Below, piece after piece: positions 8,171-17,218 of a stretch of DNA of 64,000 bases (position 1 is the stretch's first letter; every line of letters begins with the position of its first letter). The notes beneath the pieces are model-generated. The model was given only the letters and a program-made list of their open reading frames with translations. It made no database searches and had not been told where the DNA came from. Location of the stretch: assembly GCF_037055275.1 (NCBI RefSeq), contig NZ_CP146343.1, forward strand, positions 2,576,501 to 2,640,500. The letters are read 5' to 3'. Source of the stretch: Pseudomonas sp. ML2-2023-3. GTDB lineage: Bacteria > Pseudomonadota > Gammaproteobacteria > Pseudomonadales > Pseudomonadaceae. The position numbers and the translations under genes are program-made.

Positions 8171-8647
8171 GGCGTTCGGGTTCGCGAAAATGACGAGCTG
8201 CAATCGACTCTCGAGACTTCGCCGTGTCCTGCTTCTCGGCAATGCTTAGGGCATTCGGTGCCATGGCGATTTCCTTATCGGCAAATGAAGCACACATCTT
8301 ACGGCCTTATCCCTTGCGTGAGCGTCCAGATATTCAGCTATCCGCTTTTGGAGTCGATTGCTGCCCTTCGCGAAAAATGTAGCTATCGGCCAGAAGCGGC
8401 CCTTCGATGAGGGCTACATTCGACCCATAGGGGTCGGTGGAAAGGCGCTGCTCGGAGGCAGGCACACTCGATTTTTTCAAATCACATCGCTTTAGTCACA
8501 TTTTGATTAAAGTCCGATTCGCCCCCTTCCCCAGAGGTTTGTTTTTTTTTTGCCTAGATTTCGGGTATGCCTGGACTATTCTCAATCTCGGTTGGCCCAC
8601 GGTCTAGTTACCCTGTTATGGCTGGGTTAAGAGGAGGGAACCATGTC
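8171..8647. other. Intergenic region, no gene recognised
   Basis: Contains a dispersed-repeat-like stretch (GATTGCTGCCCTTCGCGAAA ... ATCGGCCAGAAGCGGCC, about 8353-8403) resembling the one near 1775-1840. A T-rich segment with nine T precedes the next gene. A short minus-strand frame starting at about 8263 has no recognisable domain. Confidence 0.4.
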
Positions 8648-9286
8648 ATGTCCGCAACGGTAGACTTTGAATCACTCAAGACGTTTGGACAAATTGCAGC
8701 GCCGGCAGGGCTTGCGATTAGTGCTTTTTTTTATCTTGGCAGAGATATCCTTGCAAAAAATCTTTTCCCTATCCTAACGAAAAAGCACGCCTATCAAGTT
8801 ATTGTTGCTCTTATAGTCATGGGTGGGACCATCACTTTAGCTGGGATTGCGTCCTGGACCTATGTCACCACGCATACGCCTCATACAAACGAGACTGCTT
8901 TGCTTGAAAAAACACCACCGCCGTTACCAGGAGATACAGGCTGGATTTTTGCGGGCTACTTTAATATAGCAAAAGGCACTTTCATTGAAGGGCCCTATGT
9001 ATTGATTGAAAATACAGGTCAAAGAGGGGTGAGAAGCTTTGTCGAAATAGGAGACTCCATAAGTCTTAAAGTTTCTCGCAAGGTTTATATTGTCGATTTC
9101 AAAAAGAAGGGAACCTCTCTAAAGCTCATTTCTCCCATCATGAAAAGAGTTGTTGACGAATTCGACGATACGAAAGTTACCCTCCCTGTTGGTACGAAGC
9201 TCGTAGTGCGGGATTTGAGTGAAGGGAGATTTCCTGATAATCCTAATGCTGCGCTTTGGCTCAGGGTAATTTACGCCCCAAAATAA
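8648..9286 (+). CDS. Unknown two-helix membrane protein with C-terminal SH3-like region
   Basis: 212 residues from the ATG at 8648, chosen because AGGAGGG (8632-8638) lies 9 nt upstream. Two hydrophobic helices are visible at about residues 14-35 and 48-72. After a short linker comes a soluble ~120-residue beta-rich region starting GWIFAGYFNI and ending VGTKLVVRDLSEGRFPDNPN, then AALWLRV, which reads like a bacterial SH3-type fold. I do not recognise a named family. Base composition is more AT-rich than the neighbours and codon use differs from the core genes, so it was probably acquired. It is followed by a second membrane-anchored protein, and the pair may form one system. Confidence 0.7.
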   Translation: MSATVDFESLKTFGQIAAPAGLAISAFFYLGRDILAKNLFPILTKKHAYQVIVALIVMGGTITLAGIASWTYVTTHTPHTNETALLEKTPPPLPGDTGWIFAGYFNIAKGTFIEGPYVLIENTGQRGVRSFVEIGDSISLKVSRKVYIVDFKKKGTSLKLISPIMKRVVDEFDDTKVTLPVGTKLVVRDLSEGRFPDNPNAALWLRVIYAPK

Positions 9287-9427
9287 TTAGTTAGGAGTAT
9301 TTTTATCCGCTTTAGATGGGTCTCGACTGACCGTTCATGGCCGGATGGAGAGATTGCGTGCAGTATTGCTTAGTCGACTTGGATGGTTGTTGGGCTGTCA
9401 TTATTTTCATTTGAAGAGGTGATAAGC

Positions 9428-9946
9428 ATGTTTCTAGATATAATACAATTAATTACTACGGAAATAATCCGAATATTAACTGGGCGACTATTCACTCAAG
9501 AACAAATCCGTCTGGTATCAAAGCATGCAGTAGGAAGGTACTTCACTGATTTTCTCCCGGAACCAAACGATGAACGCGTGGCGCGGGAGCGCGTGGAGGA
9601 GGCGTTAGATCATATTTCACATGCCAGCAATATTATAACACAGCTTCAAATTGAGCTTGGAACCCAAACGCAACACCTAGATGCTGTATTGCGTGAGATC
9701 GAACAGAAGAAGCAACTGGCAACTAAGTATGAAGAGCTTGCCAAGACGGGAAAAGAACAGTTTTCCGCGTTCAGATCTGAAATGGAAGCCGTCCTGCGAC
9801 GAGAATTAGAGACGCAATCTGAGAAGGGTAAAACGGCTCGAAAGATAGTTTCAGCTTTGCTTTGGGTGGTTACTCTAGTTCTTGGGGCCGCGCTTGGAAC
9901 GTACTTCAAGGAGGTTCTTAATTGGATACGTATCTATACATTTTAA
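9428..9946 (+). CDS. Unknown coiled-coil protein with C-terminal membrane anchor
   Basis: 172 residues from the ATG at 9428 (GAAGAGGTG upstream). The N-terminal ~20 residues are amphipathic or hydrophobic (MFLDIIQLITTEIIRIL). Residues ~55-140 are charged and heptad-like (QLQIELGTQTQHLDAVLREI ... EQKKQLATKYEELAK), a probable coiled coil. Residues ~146-165 form one membrane span (IVSALLWVVTLVLGAALGTY). No known domain is recognised. It lies 141 bp after the two-helix gene on the same strand with similar AT-rich composition, and an IS66 element landed 57 bp beyond its stop. Confidence 0.65.
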   Translation: MFLDIIQLITTEIIRILTGRLFTQEQIRLVSKHAVGRYFTDFLPEPNDERVARERVEEALDHISHASNIITQLQIELGTQTQHLDAVLREIEQKKQLATKYEELAKTGKEQFSAFRSEMEAVLRRELETQSEKGKTARKIVSALLWVVTLVLGAALGTYFKEVLNWIRIYTF

Positions 9947-9995
9947 TGTTCTCGAAATGCCTCCTGCTGGAGAGGATAATTTTCGTCCAATGATC

Positions 9996-10003
9996 TTAGA
10001 TCG
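9996..10003 (+). repeat. 8-bp target-site duplication, left copy (CTTAGATC)
   Basis: CTTAGATC immediately before the left end of the IS66-family element; identical to 12959-12966. Eight bp is the duplication length of the IS66 family. Confidence 0.92.
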
Positions 10004-10047
10004 TAACCGTCCGGCCAGCACCCTCTGCTGACAGCCCTCCGAATTGG

Positions 10048-10088
10048 CCAAGATAGTGGACACCATTTTTTAGTGGACACTATCTTGG
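10048..10088 (+). promoter_or_regulatory. Hairpin over the IS66 tnpA start
   Basis: CCAAGATAGTG (10048-10058) can pair with CACTATCTTGG (10078-10088). The GTG start of tnpA (10073-10075) lies in the loop, and AGTGGACAC is repeated at 10056-10064 and 10072-10080. It could limit translation or bind a protein; this is inference. Confidence 0.4.
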
Positions 10089-10462
10089 ATATCATTGCCC
10101 CAGCCCGTCGACCCGGTCGTCGCCCCAACTTCCCGCCAGAGTTCAAACGCAAAGTTGTCGAAGCCACGTTCCAGCCTGGCGCCTCCGTGTCGTTGATCGC
10201 TCGTGAGCATGACGTCAATGCCAACCTGGTCTTTCGCTGGCGGCAGCAATATCAAGAGGGCTTGTTCGGCCCGGCCAGCCAGAGTGCAACGCTTTTGCCT
10301 GTCCAGGTGATCGAGGCGCCAATAGATTTACCGCAAGTCATTCAGTCACCGCCTGAGTGTCATTCCGTGATCGTTGTTGAGGCGGGAAAAGCCAAGCTGC
10401 GCATCACTGGCACGCCTGACCCGCAGACCCTGCAACTCATCTTGCAGCAGTTACTGCGATGA
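10073..10462 (+). CDS. tnpA: IS66-family accessory protein TnpA
   Basis: 129 residues with a GTG start. The N-terminal half has an HTH_Tnp_1-like region (FPPEFKRKVVEATFQPGASV ... IAREHDVNANLVFRWRQQYQ), typical of IS66 OrfA. It acts with TnpB and TnpC in transposition. The stop overlaps the tnpB start in ATGA (10459-10462), so the genes are translationally coupled. Confidence 0.9.
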   Translation: MDTILDIIAPARRPGRRPNFPPEFKRKVVEATFQPGASVSLIAREHDVNANLVFRWRQQYQEGLFGPASQSATLLPVQVIEAPIDLPQVIQSPPECHSVIVVEAGKAKLRITGTPDPQTLQLILQQLLR

Positions 10463-10803
10463 TTGCTCCGCCCGCTGGAACCCGCATCTGGATCGCTGCC
10501 GGCGTCACGGACATGCGCCGTGGCTTCGACGGTTTAGCCGCACTGGTGCAGACTCAGCTTGAAGCCGATCCGTTCTCCGGTCAGATCTTTGCTTTTCGCG
10601 GACGGCGCGGTGACCGGATCAAATTGCTATGGTGGGACGGCGACGGGTTGTGTCTGTTTTGCAAACGGTTGGAACAAGGACGCTTTGTCTGGCCGCAAGC
10701 AACCAGCGGCAGCGTGTCGCTGACGGCTGCGCAGTTGTCGATGCTGTTGGAAGGCATTGATTGGCGCAGGCCAATTCGTACAGCACCCATCCTCGCGGTC
10801 TGA
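10459..10803 (+). CDS. tnpB: IS66-family accessory protein TnpB
   Basis: 114 residues with the diagnostic IS66 Orf2 pattern: AAGVTDMRRGFDGLAALV near residues 9-26, then FAFRGRRGDRIKLLWWDGDGLCLFCKRLE. Required for IS66 transposition; its biochemical role is poorly defined. Overlaps tnpA by 4 nt and is followed by tnpC after 37 bp. Confidence 0.93.
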   Translation: MIAPPAGTRIWIAAGVTDMRRGFDGLAALVQTQLEADPFSGQIFAFRGRRGDRIKLLWWDGDGLCLFCKRLEQGRFVWPQATSGSVSLTAAQLSMLLEGIDWRRPIRTAPILAV

Positions 10804-10840
10804 CTTGCCACGCTGAAAAAATCCCAAGTAACATTCGGTC

Positions 10841-12346
10841 ATGACGCTCGCGACCGACTCTTTGCCTAACGATCTTCAAGCCTTGAAGGCTCTGGTCTCT
10901 GCCCAGCGGGCAGAGATTGAGCGCTTGAAAATGATGATCGCCAAGCTGCGTCGTATGCAGTTCGGTCGCAGTTCCGAGCAACTGGACGCCATGATCGACC
11001 AACTCCAGTTGAGCCTTGAAGAGTTGCAAGTCAGCCAGACTGAACTGACACCACCAATCGAACCGCCCCCTCGCGTCGTCTCTCGGCGCAAGCCGTTGCC
11101 TGAACACCTGCCTCGCGAAATTCACGTCCATCAGCCCGAATCGCAATGCTCCGGTTGCGGTGGGAAACTTCGCCATTTGGGGGAGGATGTGTCTGAGGTG
11201 CTGGAGTACGTCCCAGCGCGTTTCAAAGTGATCCGCCATGTTCGCCCCAAGTGGGTTTGCCGCTGCTGCGAGCACATCGCTCAGGTGCCGGCACCGAGTC
11301 GCCCGATAGCCCGAGGCCTTGCAGGCCCTGGGCTACTGGCCCACGTGCTGGTCTCCAAGTTTGTTGACCATTTGCCGCTGTATCGGCAATCCGAGATCTA
11401 CGCCCGTGAGGGCGTGGATCTGGAGCGCTCAACTCTGGCCGACTGGGTCGGCCAGAGCAGTCAATTGCTCAGGCCGCTGATCAACACCCTTGAGCGTCAT
11501 GTCATGAGCGGCCATAAAGTTCATGCCGACGACACGCCGATTGGTGTACTTGCGCCGGGCAACGGCAAAACCAAAACGGCTCGCCTATGGACATACGTGC
11601 GGGACGACCGACCTGCCGGTTACACGACACCGGCGGCGGTCTGGTTTGCCTACTCGCCGGATCGCAAGGGGCAACATCCCCGTGCTCATCTCAAGAGCTT
11701 CAGCGGGATCTTGCAGGCTGACGGCTACGCCGGTTTCGCTCAGCTGTATGCTGCAGGCAGCATTCAGGAAGCCGCCTGCTGGGCTCACGCCCGCCGCAAG
11801 TTTTACGATGTCTACAAAGACCAGGCTTCACCACTTGCCAGTGAGGCGCTGCAACGGATTGCGGCCCTGTATGCCATCGAAAGCGAGATCCGCGGACAAC
11901 CGCCAGATCATAGAAAAACGGTTCGGCAAAGTCGGGCGAGTCCACTGCTGGAGCACCTGCACGCGTGGCTTAACCAGACGCTGGCTCAACTGTCGAAAAA
12001 ATCGACATTGGGCGGTGCAATCCTCTATGCCCTCAACCGGTGGCAGGCTTTAACGCGCTACTGCGATGACGGCCGAATCGAAATCGACAACAACGCCGCC
12101 GAACGGGCGCTGCGCGCCGTCGCGCTGGGCCGCAAAAACTACCTGTTTGCCGGTTCCGATGCCGGCGGAGAACGAGCGGCTGCGATTTACAGCCTGGTGG
12201 GTTCGGCCAAGCTCAACGACCTGAACCCGCAAGCCTATTTGACACACGTGCTGGAGCGCATCGCCGACTACCCAATCAATCGGGTCGACGAACTGCTGCC
12301 CTGGAACGTTTCTCTCACACTGACTGAATTCTGCGAGGCTGCCTGA
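10841..12346 (+). CDS. tnpC: IS66-family transposase TnpC
   Basis: 501 residues. Order: N-terminal leucine-rich/coiled-coil region (about 10-60), a zinc-finger segment (CSGCGGKL and CRCCEH), then the DDE_Tnp_IS66 catalytic domain. Catalytic residues are visible in VHADDTPIG, LQADGYAGF and [11 protein letters not shown]. Full length for the family with no frameshift. It catalyses excision and integration of this element. Confidence 0.95.
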   Translation: MTLATDSLPNDLQALKALVSAQRAEIERLKMMIAKLRRMQFGRSSEQLDAMIDQLQLSLEELQVSQTELTPPIEPPPRVVSRRKPLPEHLPREIHVHQPESQCSGCGGKLRHLGEDVSEVLEYVPARFKVIRHVRPKWVCRCCEHIAQVPAPSRPIARGLAGPGLLAHVLVSKFVDHLPLYRQSEIYAREGVDLERSTLADWVGQSSQLLRPLINTLERHVMSGHKVHADDTPIGVLAPGNGKTKTARLWTYVRDDRPAGYTTPAAVWFAYSPDRKGQHPRAHLKSFSGILQADGYAGFAQLYAAGSIQEAACWAHARRKFYDVYKDQASPLASEALQRIAALYAIESEIRGQPPDHRKTVRQSRASPLLEHLHAWLNQTLAQLSKKSTLGGAILYALNRWQALTRYCDDGRIEIDNNAAERALRAVALGRKNYLFAGSDAGGERAAAIYSLVGSAKLNDLNPQAYLTHVLERIADYPINRVDELLPWNVSLTLTEFCEAA

Positions 12347-12349
12347 TCC

Positions 12350-12928
12350 ATGGTTAAAACTGTCCGTTTACCCAAACCCGCCCCCGACCTGTTGCTGCTG
12401 CACATTGAGCTGAAGTGGATCACTCCGACGATCTGGCGTCGGTTCGCGGTGCCTGAAAACATCACCTTGGGCAAACTGCACCATGTCATCCAGGTCGTGA
12501 TGGGCTGGAGTGATAGCCATCTGCATGAGTTTGAAATTGCCGGTGAGAATTACGGCATGCCCGACCCTGATGGTTGGGGGCCGACGGTAAACCCTGAAGC
12601 CCGTAAAACGCTGATCAAGGCGCTGAGCGGAAAGCGGACATTTAATTATCTCTACGACTTTGGTGACAGTTGGCATCACAGTATCAAGGTCGAAAAGACG
12701 TTACCGGCGGTTGCGTGTCCTCAGGTGCCGTACTGCATCGATGGCGCCAATGCTTGCCCACCGGAAGACGTGGGTGGCGGGCCTGGTTATGAGGACTTTC
12801 TGGAGGCCATGGGCAACCCCAATCATCCAGAGCATGACGACATGGTTGAATGGCATGGCGATGTTTTTGATCCGGCGGCATTTGAGTGCGAGCGCGTGAA
12901 TCAGTGGCTTAAACGGATTAAGGTTTGA
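12350..12928 (+). CDS. Plasmid pRiA4b ORF-3 family protein, IS66 passenger
   Basis: 192 residues beginning 4 nt after tnpC. The PRiA4_ORF3 fold is recognised from LHIELKWITPTIWRRFAVPE, then LGKLHHVIQVVMGW, HLHEFEI, YLYDFGDSWHHSIKVEK, and the acidic C-terminal ACPPEDVGGGPGYEDFLEA. The family is widespread beside transposases but its activity is not established. It lies inside the terminal repeats, so it moves with this element and is probably co-transcribed with tnpABC. Confidence 0.9.
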   Translation: MVKTVRLPKPAPDLLLLHIELKWITPTIWRRFAVPENITLGKLHHVIQVVMGWSDSHLHEFEIAGENYGMPDPDGWGPTVNPEARKTLIKALSGKRTFNYLYDFGDSWHHSIKVEKTLPAVACPQVPYCIDGANACPPEDVGGGPGYEDFLEAMGNPNHPEHDDMVEWHGDVFDPAAFECERVNQWLKRIKV

Positions 12929-12958
12929 GTTGCAAGGCGGTGTAGTTCGGACGCTTAC

Positions 12959-12966
12959 CTTAGATC
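12959..12966 (+). repeat. 8-bp target-site duplication, right copy (CTTAGATC)
   Basis: Identical to 9996-10003, directly after the right terminal repeat of the IS66 element. Confidence 0.92.
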
Positions 12967-13039
12967 ATCTGATCAATACCTGATTCTGGGGGTAGAAGAG
13001 TGAGTCCCCTCAATTTTTTAGCCTCATTGCGCCAGCGTG

Positions 13040-13806
<767 letters not shown>

Positions 13807-13811
13807 TCACC

Positions 13812-14171
13812 ATGATGCGTCCCAATGCCAGCGTTGAAAAAGTGTACCTCTATCCAAAGCCGGTAGACTTTAGAAAGTCCATCGATGGCCTGGCTGCGCT
13901 GGTCGAACTGGATATCAAGGTCGCGGTGTTTGACCCCGTGCTCTTTGTTTTCCTGAATCGCCACCGTAACCGCGTCAAAGTGTTGTACTGGGAGCGCAAC
14001 GGCTTCTGCCTTTGGCTCAAGCGTCTGGAGTCCGAGCGTTTTAAAATCTCACCTGATGAGGTGGACGAGGCTATCGTGCTGACCGTTCAGGAACTGAACT
14101 GGCTATTGGATGGATTTGATCTCTGGCGCAACCGTCCTCACAAGGTTTTAACGCCAAGATTCGTCGCTTAA
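13812..14171 (+). CDS. tnpB: IS66-family accessory protein TnpB (second element)
   Basis: 119 residues with the IS66 Orf2 pattern: [20 protein letters not shown] near the N-terminus, then [20 protein letters not shown] and [16 protein letters not shown] precedes the ATG. Not closely similar to the TnpB at 10459, so this is a different IS66 subtype. tnpC follows after 16 bp. Confidence 0.93.
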   Translation: MMRPNASVEKVYLYPKPVDFRKSIDGLAALVELDIKVAVFDPVLFVFLNRHRNRVKVLYWERNGFCLWLKRLESERFKISPDEVDEAIVLTVQELNWLLDGFDLWRNRPHKVLTPRFVA

Positions 14172-14187
14172 CAGGTATAATCCGGGC

Positions 14188-15732
14188 ATGAATTTGATGC
14201 CCGAAGACCTCCCTGATGACCCTATTCTGCTCAAGCAAATGTTGCTTGAGGCACTCAGCCGTCAGCAGGTAACGGCTGAGGCATACCAGACTCATATCGT
14301 CGATCTAAAAGAACAGATCAAGTTGCTGCGCGACCGTTTATTCGGGCGTAAATCCGAGCAGACCGTTGAACCCAACACCCCACAACTCGCGTTATTCAAC
14401 GAGCCCGAAAGCGAGCCGATGCCTTCAATCGGCGACGCTGACGAAGAAGTGGTTGCTCCGACCCCACGTCGTGGCAAACGCAAGCCACTGTCAGCTGATC
14501 TACCGCGCATCGAAGTCATCCACGAACTGCCCGAGCACGAACTGACCTGTGCCTGCGGTTGCCGCAAGCACGTGATCAGCGAAGAAATCAGCGAACAGCT
14601 GGATATCGTGCCGATGCAGATCCGGGTCATCAAACATATCCGCAAGGTTTACGGTTGCCGTGGCTGCGAAACGTCACCGGTCACCGCCGACAAGCCGGCT
14701 CAACTGATCGAAAAGAGCATGGCCAGTCCAAGCGTTCTGGCCATGCTGCTGACCACGAAGTACGTCGATGGCTTACCCCTGCATCGTTTCGAAACGGTTC
14801 TGAGCCGGCATGGTATCGATATCCCGCGTCAGACTCTCGCTCGCTGGGTTATCCAGTGCAGCGAGCACTTACAACCGTTGCTGAATTTGATGCGCGACCG
14901 GTTGCTGGAAAGCCCGGTCATCCACTGCGATGAAACCCGTGTTCAGGTACTGAAAGAACCGGATCGAGACCCTACCAGCCAATCCTGGATGTGGGTGCAG
15001 GCCAGCGGGCCGCCAGACCGAAAAGTCGTGCTGTTCGACTACACCTCCAGCCGTGCGCAGGACGTGCCGTTGCGTCTGCTGGAAAGTTATCGTGGTTACG
15101 TGATGACCGACGATTACGCGGGATATAACGCGTTGGCGTTGCAGCCGGGTGTGGAGCGGCTGGCGTGCATGGCCCATGCGCGGCGCAAGTTCGTCGACGC
15201 GCAAAAAGTGCAGCCCAAAGGCAAGACAGGTCGCGCCGATATTGCACTGACGATGATTAACAAGTTGTACGGCATCGAGCGTGAACTCAAGGACGCCAGT
15301 GATGAGCAGCGTTTTATTGTCCGTCAGAAAAAGAGCCTGCCGATCCTGGCCCAGTTGAAAGGCTGGCTGGAAAAAACGCAGCCTCAGGTCACCCCTCAAA
15401 GTGTTCTGGGCAAGGCAGTGAACTACCTGGCCAGCAACTGGAGCCGGCTGGAGCGCTACGTGGAAACCGGTTTTTTACCTATCGACAACAATGCGGCCGA
15501 AAGGGCGATAAAACCGTTCGTTATCGGTCGTAAGGCGTGGCTGTTCAGCGACACGCCCAAAGGCGCTACCGCCAGTGCTCAGATATACAGTCTGGTGGAG
15601 ACCGCCAAGGTCAACGGCCAGGAGCCCTATACGTGGCTACGCCACGTACTGGAGCAGTTACCACATGCGCAGTCGGTGGCGGACTATGAAGCACTGCTGC
15701 CGTGGAACTGTTCGCCAGAGATACGACGTTAA
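14188..15732 (+). CDS. tnpC: IS66-family transposase TnpC (second element)
   Basis: 514 residues, full length. Coiled-coil N-terminus with [13 protein letters not shown], zinc-binding segment ([13 protein letters not shown]), then the DDE_Tnp_IS66 domain with [22 protein letters not shown] and [20 protein letters not shown]. No frameshift is visible. Followed by an unusually long non-coding tail before the right terminal repeat. Confidence 0.95.
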   Translation: MNLMPEDLPDDPILLKQMLLEALSRQQVTAEAYQTHIVDLKEQIKLLRDRLFGRKSEQTVEPNTPQLALFNEPESEPMPSIGDADEEVVAPTPRRGKRKPLSADLPRIEVIHELPEHELTCACGCRKHVISEEISEQLDIVPMQIRVIKHIRKVYGCRGCETSPVTADKPAQLIEKSMASPSVLAMLLTTKYVDGLPLHRFETVLSRHGIDIPRQTLARWVIQCSEHLQPLLNLMRDRLLESPVIHCDETRVQVLKEPDRDPTSQSWMWVQASGPPDRKVVLFDYTSSRAQDVPLRLLESYRGYVMTDDYAGYNALALQPGVERLACMAHARRKFVDAQKVQPKGKTGRADIALTMINKLYGIERELKDASDEQRFIVRQKKSLPILAQLKGWLEKTQPQVTPQSVLGKAVNYLASNWSRLERYVETGFLPIDNNAAERAIKPFVIGRKAWLFSDTPKGATASAQIYSLVETAKVNGQEPYTWLRHVLEQLPHAQSVADYEALLPWNCSPEIRR

Positions 15733-16201
15733 GCCTGACCCTATCGTGGGTGGTTGGATCGTATGCTATCAAGACCTTTCGATATCCTTTGCTGTACCGC
15801 CAAATCCACCATGCACGTAATAGATTCGGGACGTTTTTTGGGCCTCCAAAGCCCTGTAAAAACAGAAAATCCTACCCCCGGTACAAAAATAGTCCTACCC
15901 CCGGTACAGGTCAAAAATGGCTCACATGAGCACAGATAGGGCGTACTTCTGGATTTTCGTGGCATTTATGCGGCATTTGAATGGCATTTAAATGCCACAG
16001 AAATGGGGCCGATCTTTTGTACCAGCTGAAATACCTGGCCTTGGCATTTTTGTGCCACTGAAATAACCAAACTTTGACATTTTCGTGCCACTAAAATAGC
16101 CAAACATTGGCATTCTTATGCCAGCAAAATGGTAAGCGAGCTATTTATGTGCCACAGGTAGAGAAATATGAGGCGCCGCGCCTGGGACAGGTGGTGACTT
16201 T
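15733..16201 (+). other. Non-coding tail of the second IS66 element
   Basis: No convincing gene. It contains two copies of TCCTACCCCCGGTACA (15870-15885 and 15893-15908, 23 bp apart) and then a series of 16-bp palindromes between 15960 and 16154. A plus-strand frame at 16107-16325 runs across the terminal repeat and is not credible as a gene. Confidence 0.6.
15982..16154 (+). repeat. Array of 16-bp palindromes with 33-bp period
   Basis: TGGCATTTAAATGCCA (15982-15997, perfect), TGGCATTTTTGTGCCA (16042-16057), TGACATTTTCGTGCCA (16075-16090) and TGGCATTCTTATGCCA (16108-16123). The last three start exactly 33 bp apart, about three helical turns, and share an A/T-rich spacer. Weaker half units lie at 15960-15971 and 16139-16154. 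The pattern resembles iterons or multimeric protein-binding repeats at an insertion-sequence end. Confidence 0.75.
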
Positions 16202-16303
16202 GAATGTGGGGTTCATGGAGCGCTTACCTTGCACGCAACCGTTATCGCTGGATTCTATGGTTTTGAGGTTTATGAGATTGGGTGATCCAGATTTGGATAT
16301 GTT

Positions 16304-16402
16304 TGAATCGCCCCGGGTTTTCTAAGTATTCTCCAAGATCGCTGTGTAGCGCCTTTCAAGCTCTACCGGTGACAGCTGCCCGTGACACGGATTAGACATG
16401 AA
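16304..16402 (-). pseudogene. IS3-family OrfB C-terminal remnant
   Basis: The minus strand reads MSNPCHGQLSPVELERRYTA, then ILENT and stop, the usual C-terminus of an IS3-group OrfB (GxLSPxExERRY). The stop is followed by TGAATCGCCCCGGG on the plus strand (16304 onward), an IS3-type terminus. Only the last ~25 codons remain. It belongs to a different element from the IS3 fragment at 13040. Confidence 0.6.
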
Positions 16403-16579
16403 GCCTACGTGTAATGAGGTGATACCAGGGCGAGGTGAAAATCAGGAAACCCCCAAATCTAGACTTAAGAGTAGGAGCCCAAATGGAGTCGCAGCGAAAA
16501 GGACTATCTCGTTGGTATGTTTATTGGATTAAACGTCTTTTGATATCTGTCGAGGTTCTATGGTGAATGTCTCATATAC
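16403..16579. other. Short gene-free stretch
   Basis: No open frame or signal recognised between the IS3 remnant and the minus-strand unknown gene. Confidence 0.4.
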
Positions 16580-16987
16580 TTATTTATCATCACTGAGATT
16601 GTCTTCAGTATGATCGCTAAGTCTTCTCATGATTATTTCATTGTCGTTTCTAATTAATGAAATATATTCAGCGTATTTTTTCATTGCAAACATAGGGTGA
16701 ACATCAACAAATAGCTTTTTCACTGTTTTGCAATAGTAATTGTAGAAGAAGTCTTCTTGGCAACTATGGGTTCCTAAGCAATAGCTGATTTGAGTGTGGA
16801 TGTAAATAATCTTTGCGAATGTAACACCTTTTTTTGATATGAATTCTTTTTGTGCTGATGTGCTTAGACTGTTATGGTATCTAAAATCGAAAAAAGTTGC
16901 TTCTAGCATTTGTAGGAGTGCGGGGAATTCGGCATCTATAGTGATTTTTCTGGTTGGGTTGTAGCGGTCTGTAAATGTCCATGTCAT
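16580..16987 (-). CDS. Unknown AT-rich protein downstream of the FleN-like ATPase
   Basis: 135 residues starting MTWTFTDRYNPTRKI; GGTGAAACG lies just upstream. The protein is rich in aromatic residues (Phe, Tyr), mainly helical in appearance and has no membrane span or known motif. It starts 58 bp after the original stop of the split FleN-like ATPase gene on the same strand and shares its AT-rich composition, so the two probably formed one operon. I do not recognise a family. The IS5 insertion upstream may be polar on it. Confidence 0.55.
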   Translation of the reverse strand: MTWTFTDRYNPTRKITIDAEFPALLQMLEATFFDFRYHNSLSTSAQKEFISKKGVTFAKIIYIHTQISYCLGTHSCQEDFFYNYYCKTVKKLFVDVHPMFAMKKYAEYISLIRNDNEIIMRRLSDHTEDNLSDDK

Positions 16988-17214
16988 TTCGTTTCACCAT
17001 GAAAATTTTACATGATTTAAGATGATAGAATAATCTGTAAGTGAGTCAAGTGATGGGCCCATTAAGTGTGGGCTTCTCATCCGTAGCTGGAATTTTAGAT
17101 GCTTTCCCAATGAGTTCTTCCATAAAGAACTCAATATGTCCGCGTGGGTTTATTCTGATAGGCCAAGTTTCAATAGCTTGAGACAATTTTTTAATGTCGT
17201 GTGAGAATTCTGAC

Positions 17215-17218
17215 TTAG
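17215..17218 (+). repeat. 4-bp target-site duplication TTAG, left copy
   Basis: TTAG directly before the left end of the IS5-family element; the same TTAG follows the right end at 18412-18415. Four bp with a YTAR-like target (CTAA on the other strand) is typical of the IS5 group. Confidence 0.9.

Larger units (their letters stand above)
10004..12958 (+). mobile_element. Complete IS66-family insertion sequence with passenger gene
   Basis: 2955 bp bounded by imperfect terminal inverted repeats: the left end reads GTAACCGTCCGGCCAGCACC, the right end (reverse complement) GTAAGCGTCCGAACTACACC. It is flanked by a perfect 8-bp duplication (9996-10003 and 12959-12966). It carries tnpA, tnpB and tnpC, plus a fourth gene of the pRiA4b ORF-3 family between tnpC and the right end. 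All frames are open, so it may be active. Confidence 0.93.

Noticed and set aside
15982..16154. CRISPR array interpretation of the 33-bp-spaced repeats
   Set aside because: Units are 16-bp palindromes in near-constant spacers that are themselves similar, with no cas genes. Not a repeat-spacer array.
16107..16325. 72-residue plus-strand ORF after the palindrome array
   Set aside because: It reads through the palindromes and the IS66 terminal repeat; its NVGFMER segment is the terminal repeat sequence, not protein homology.
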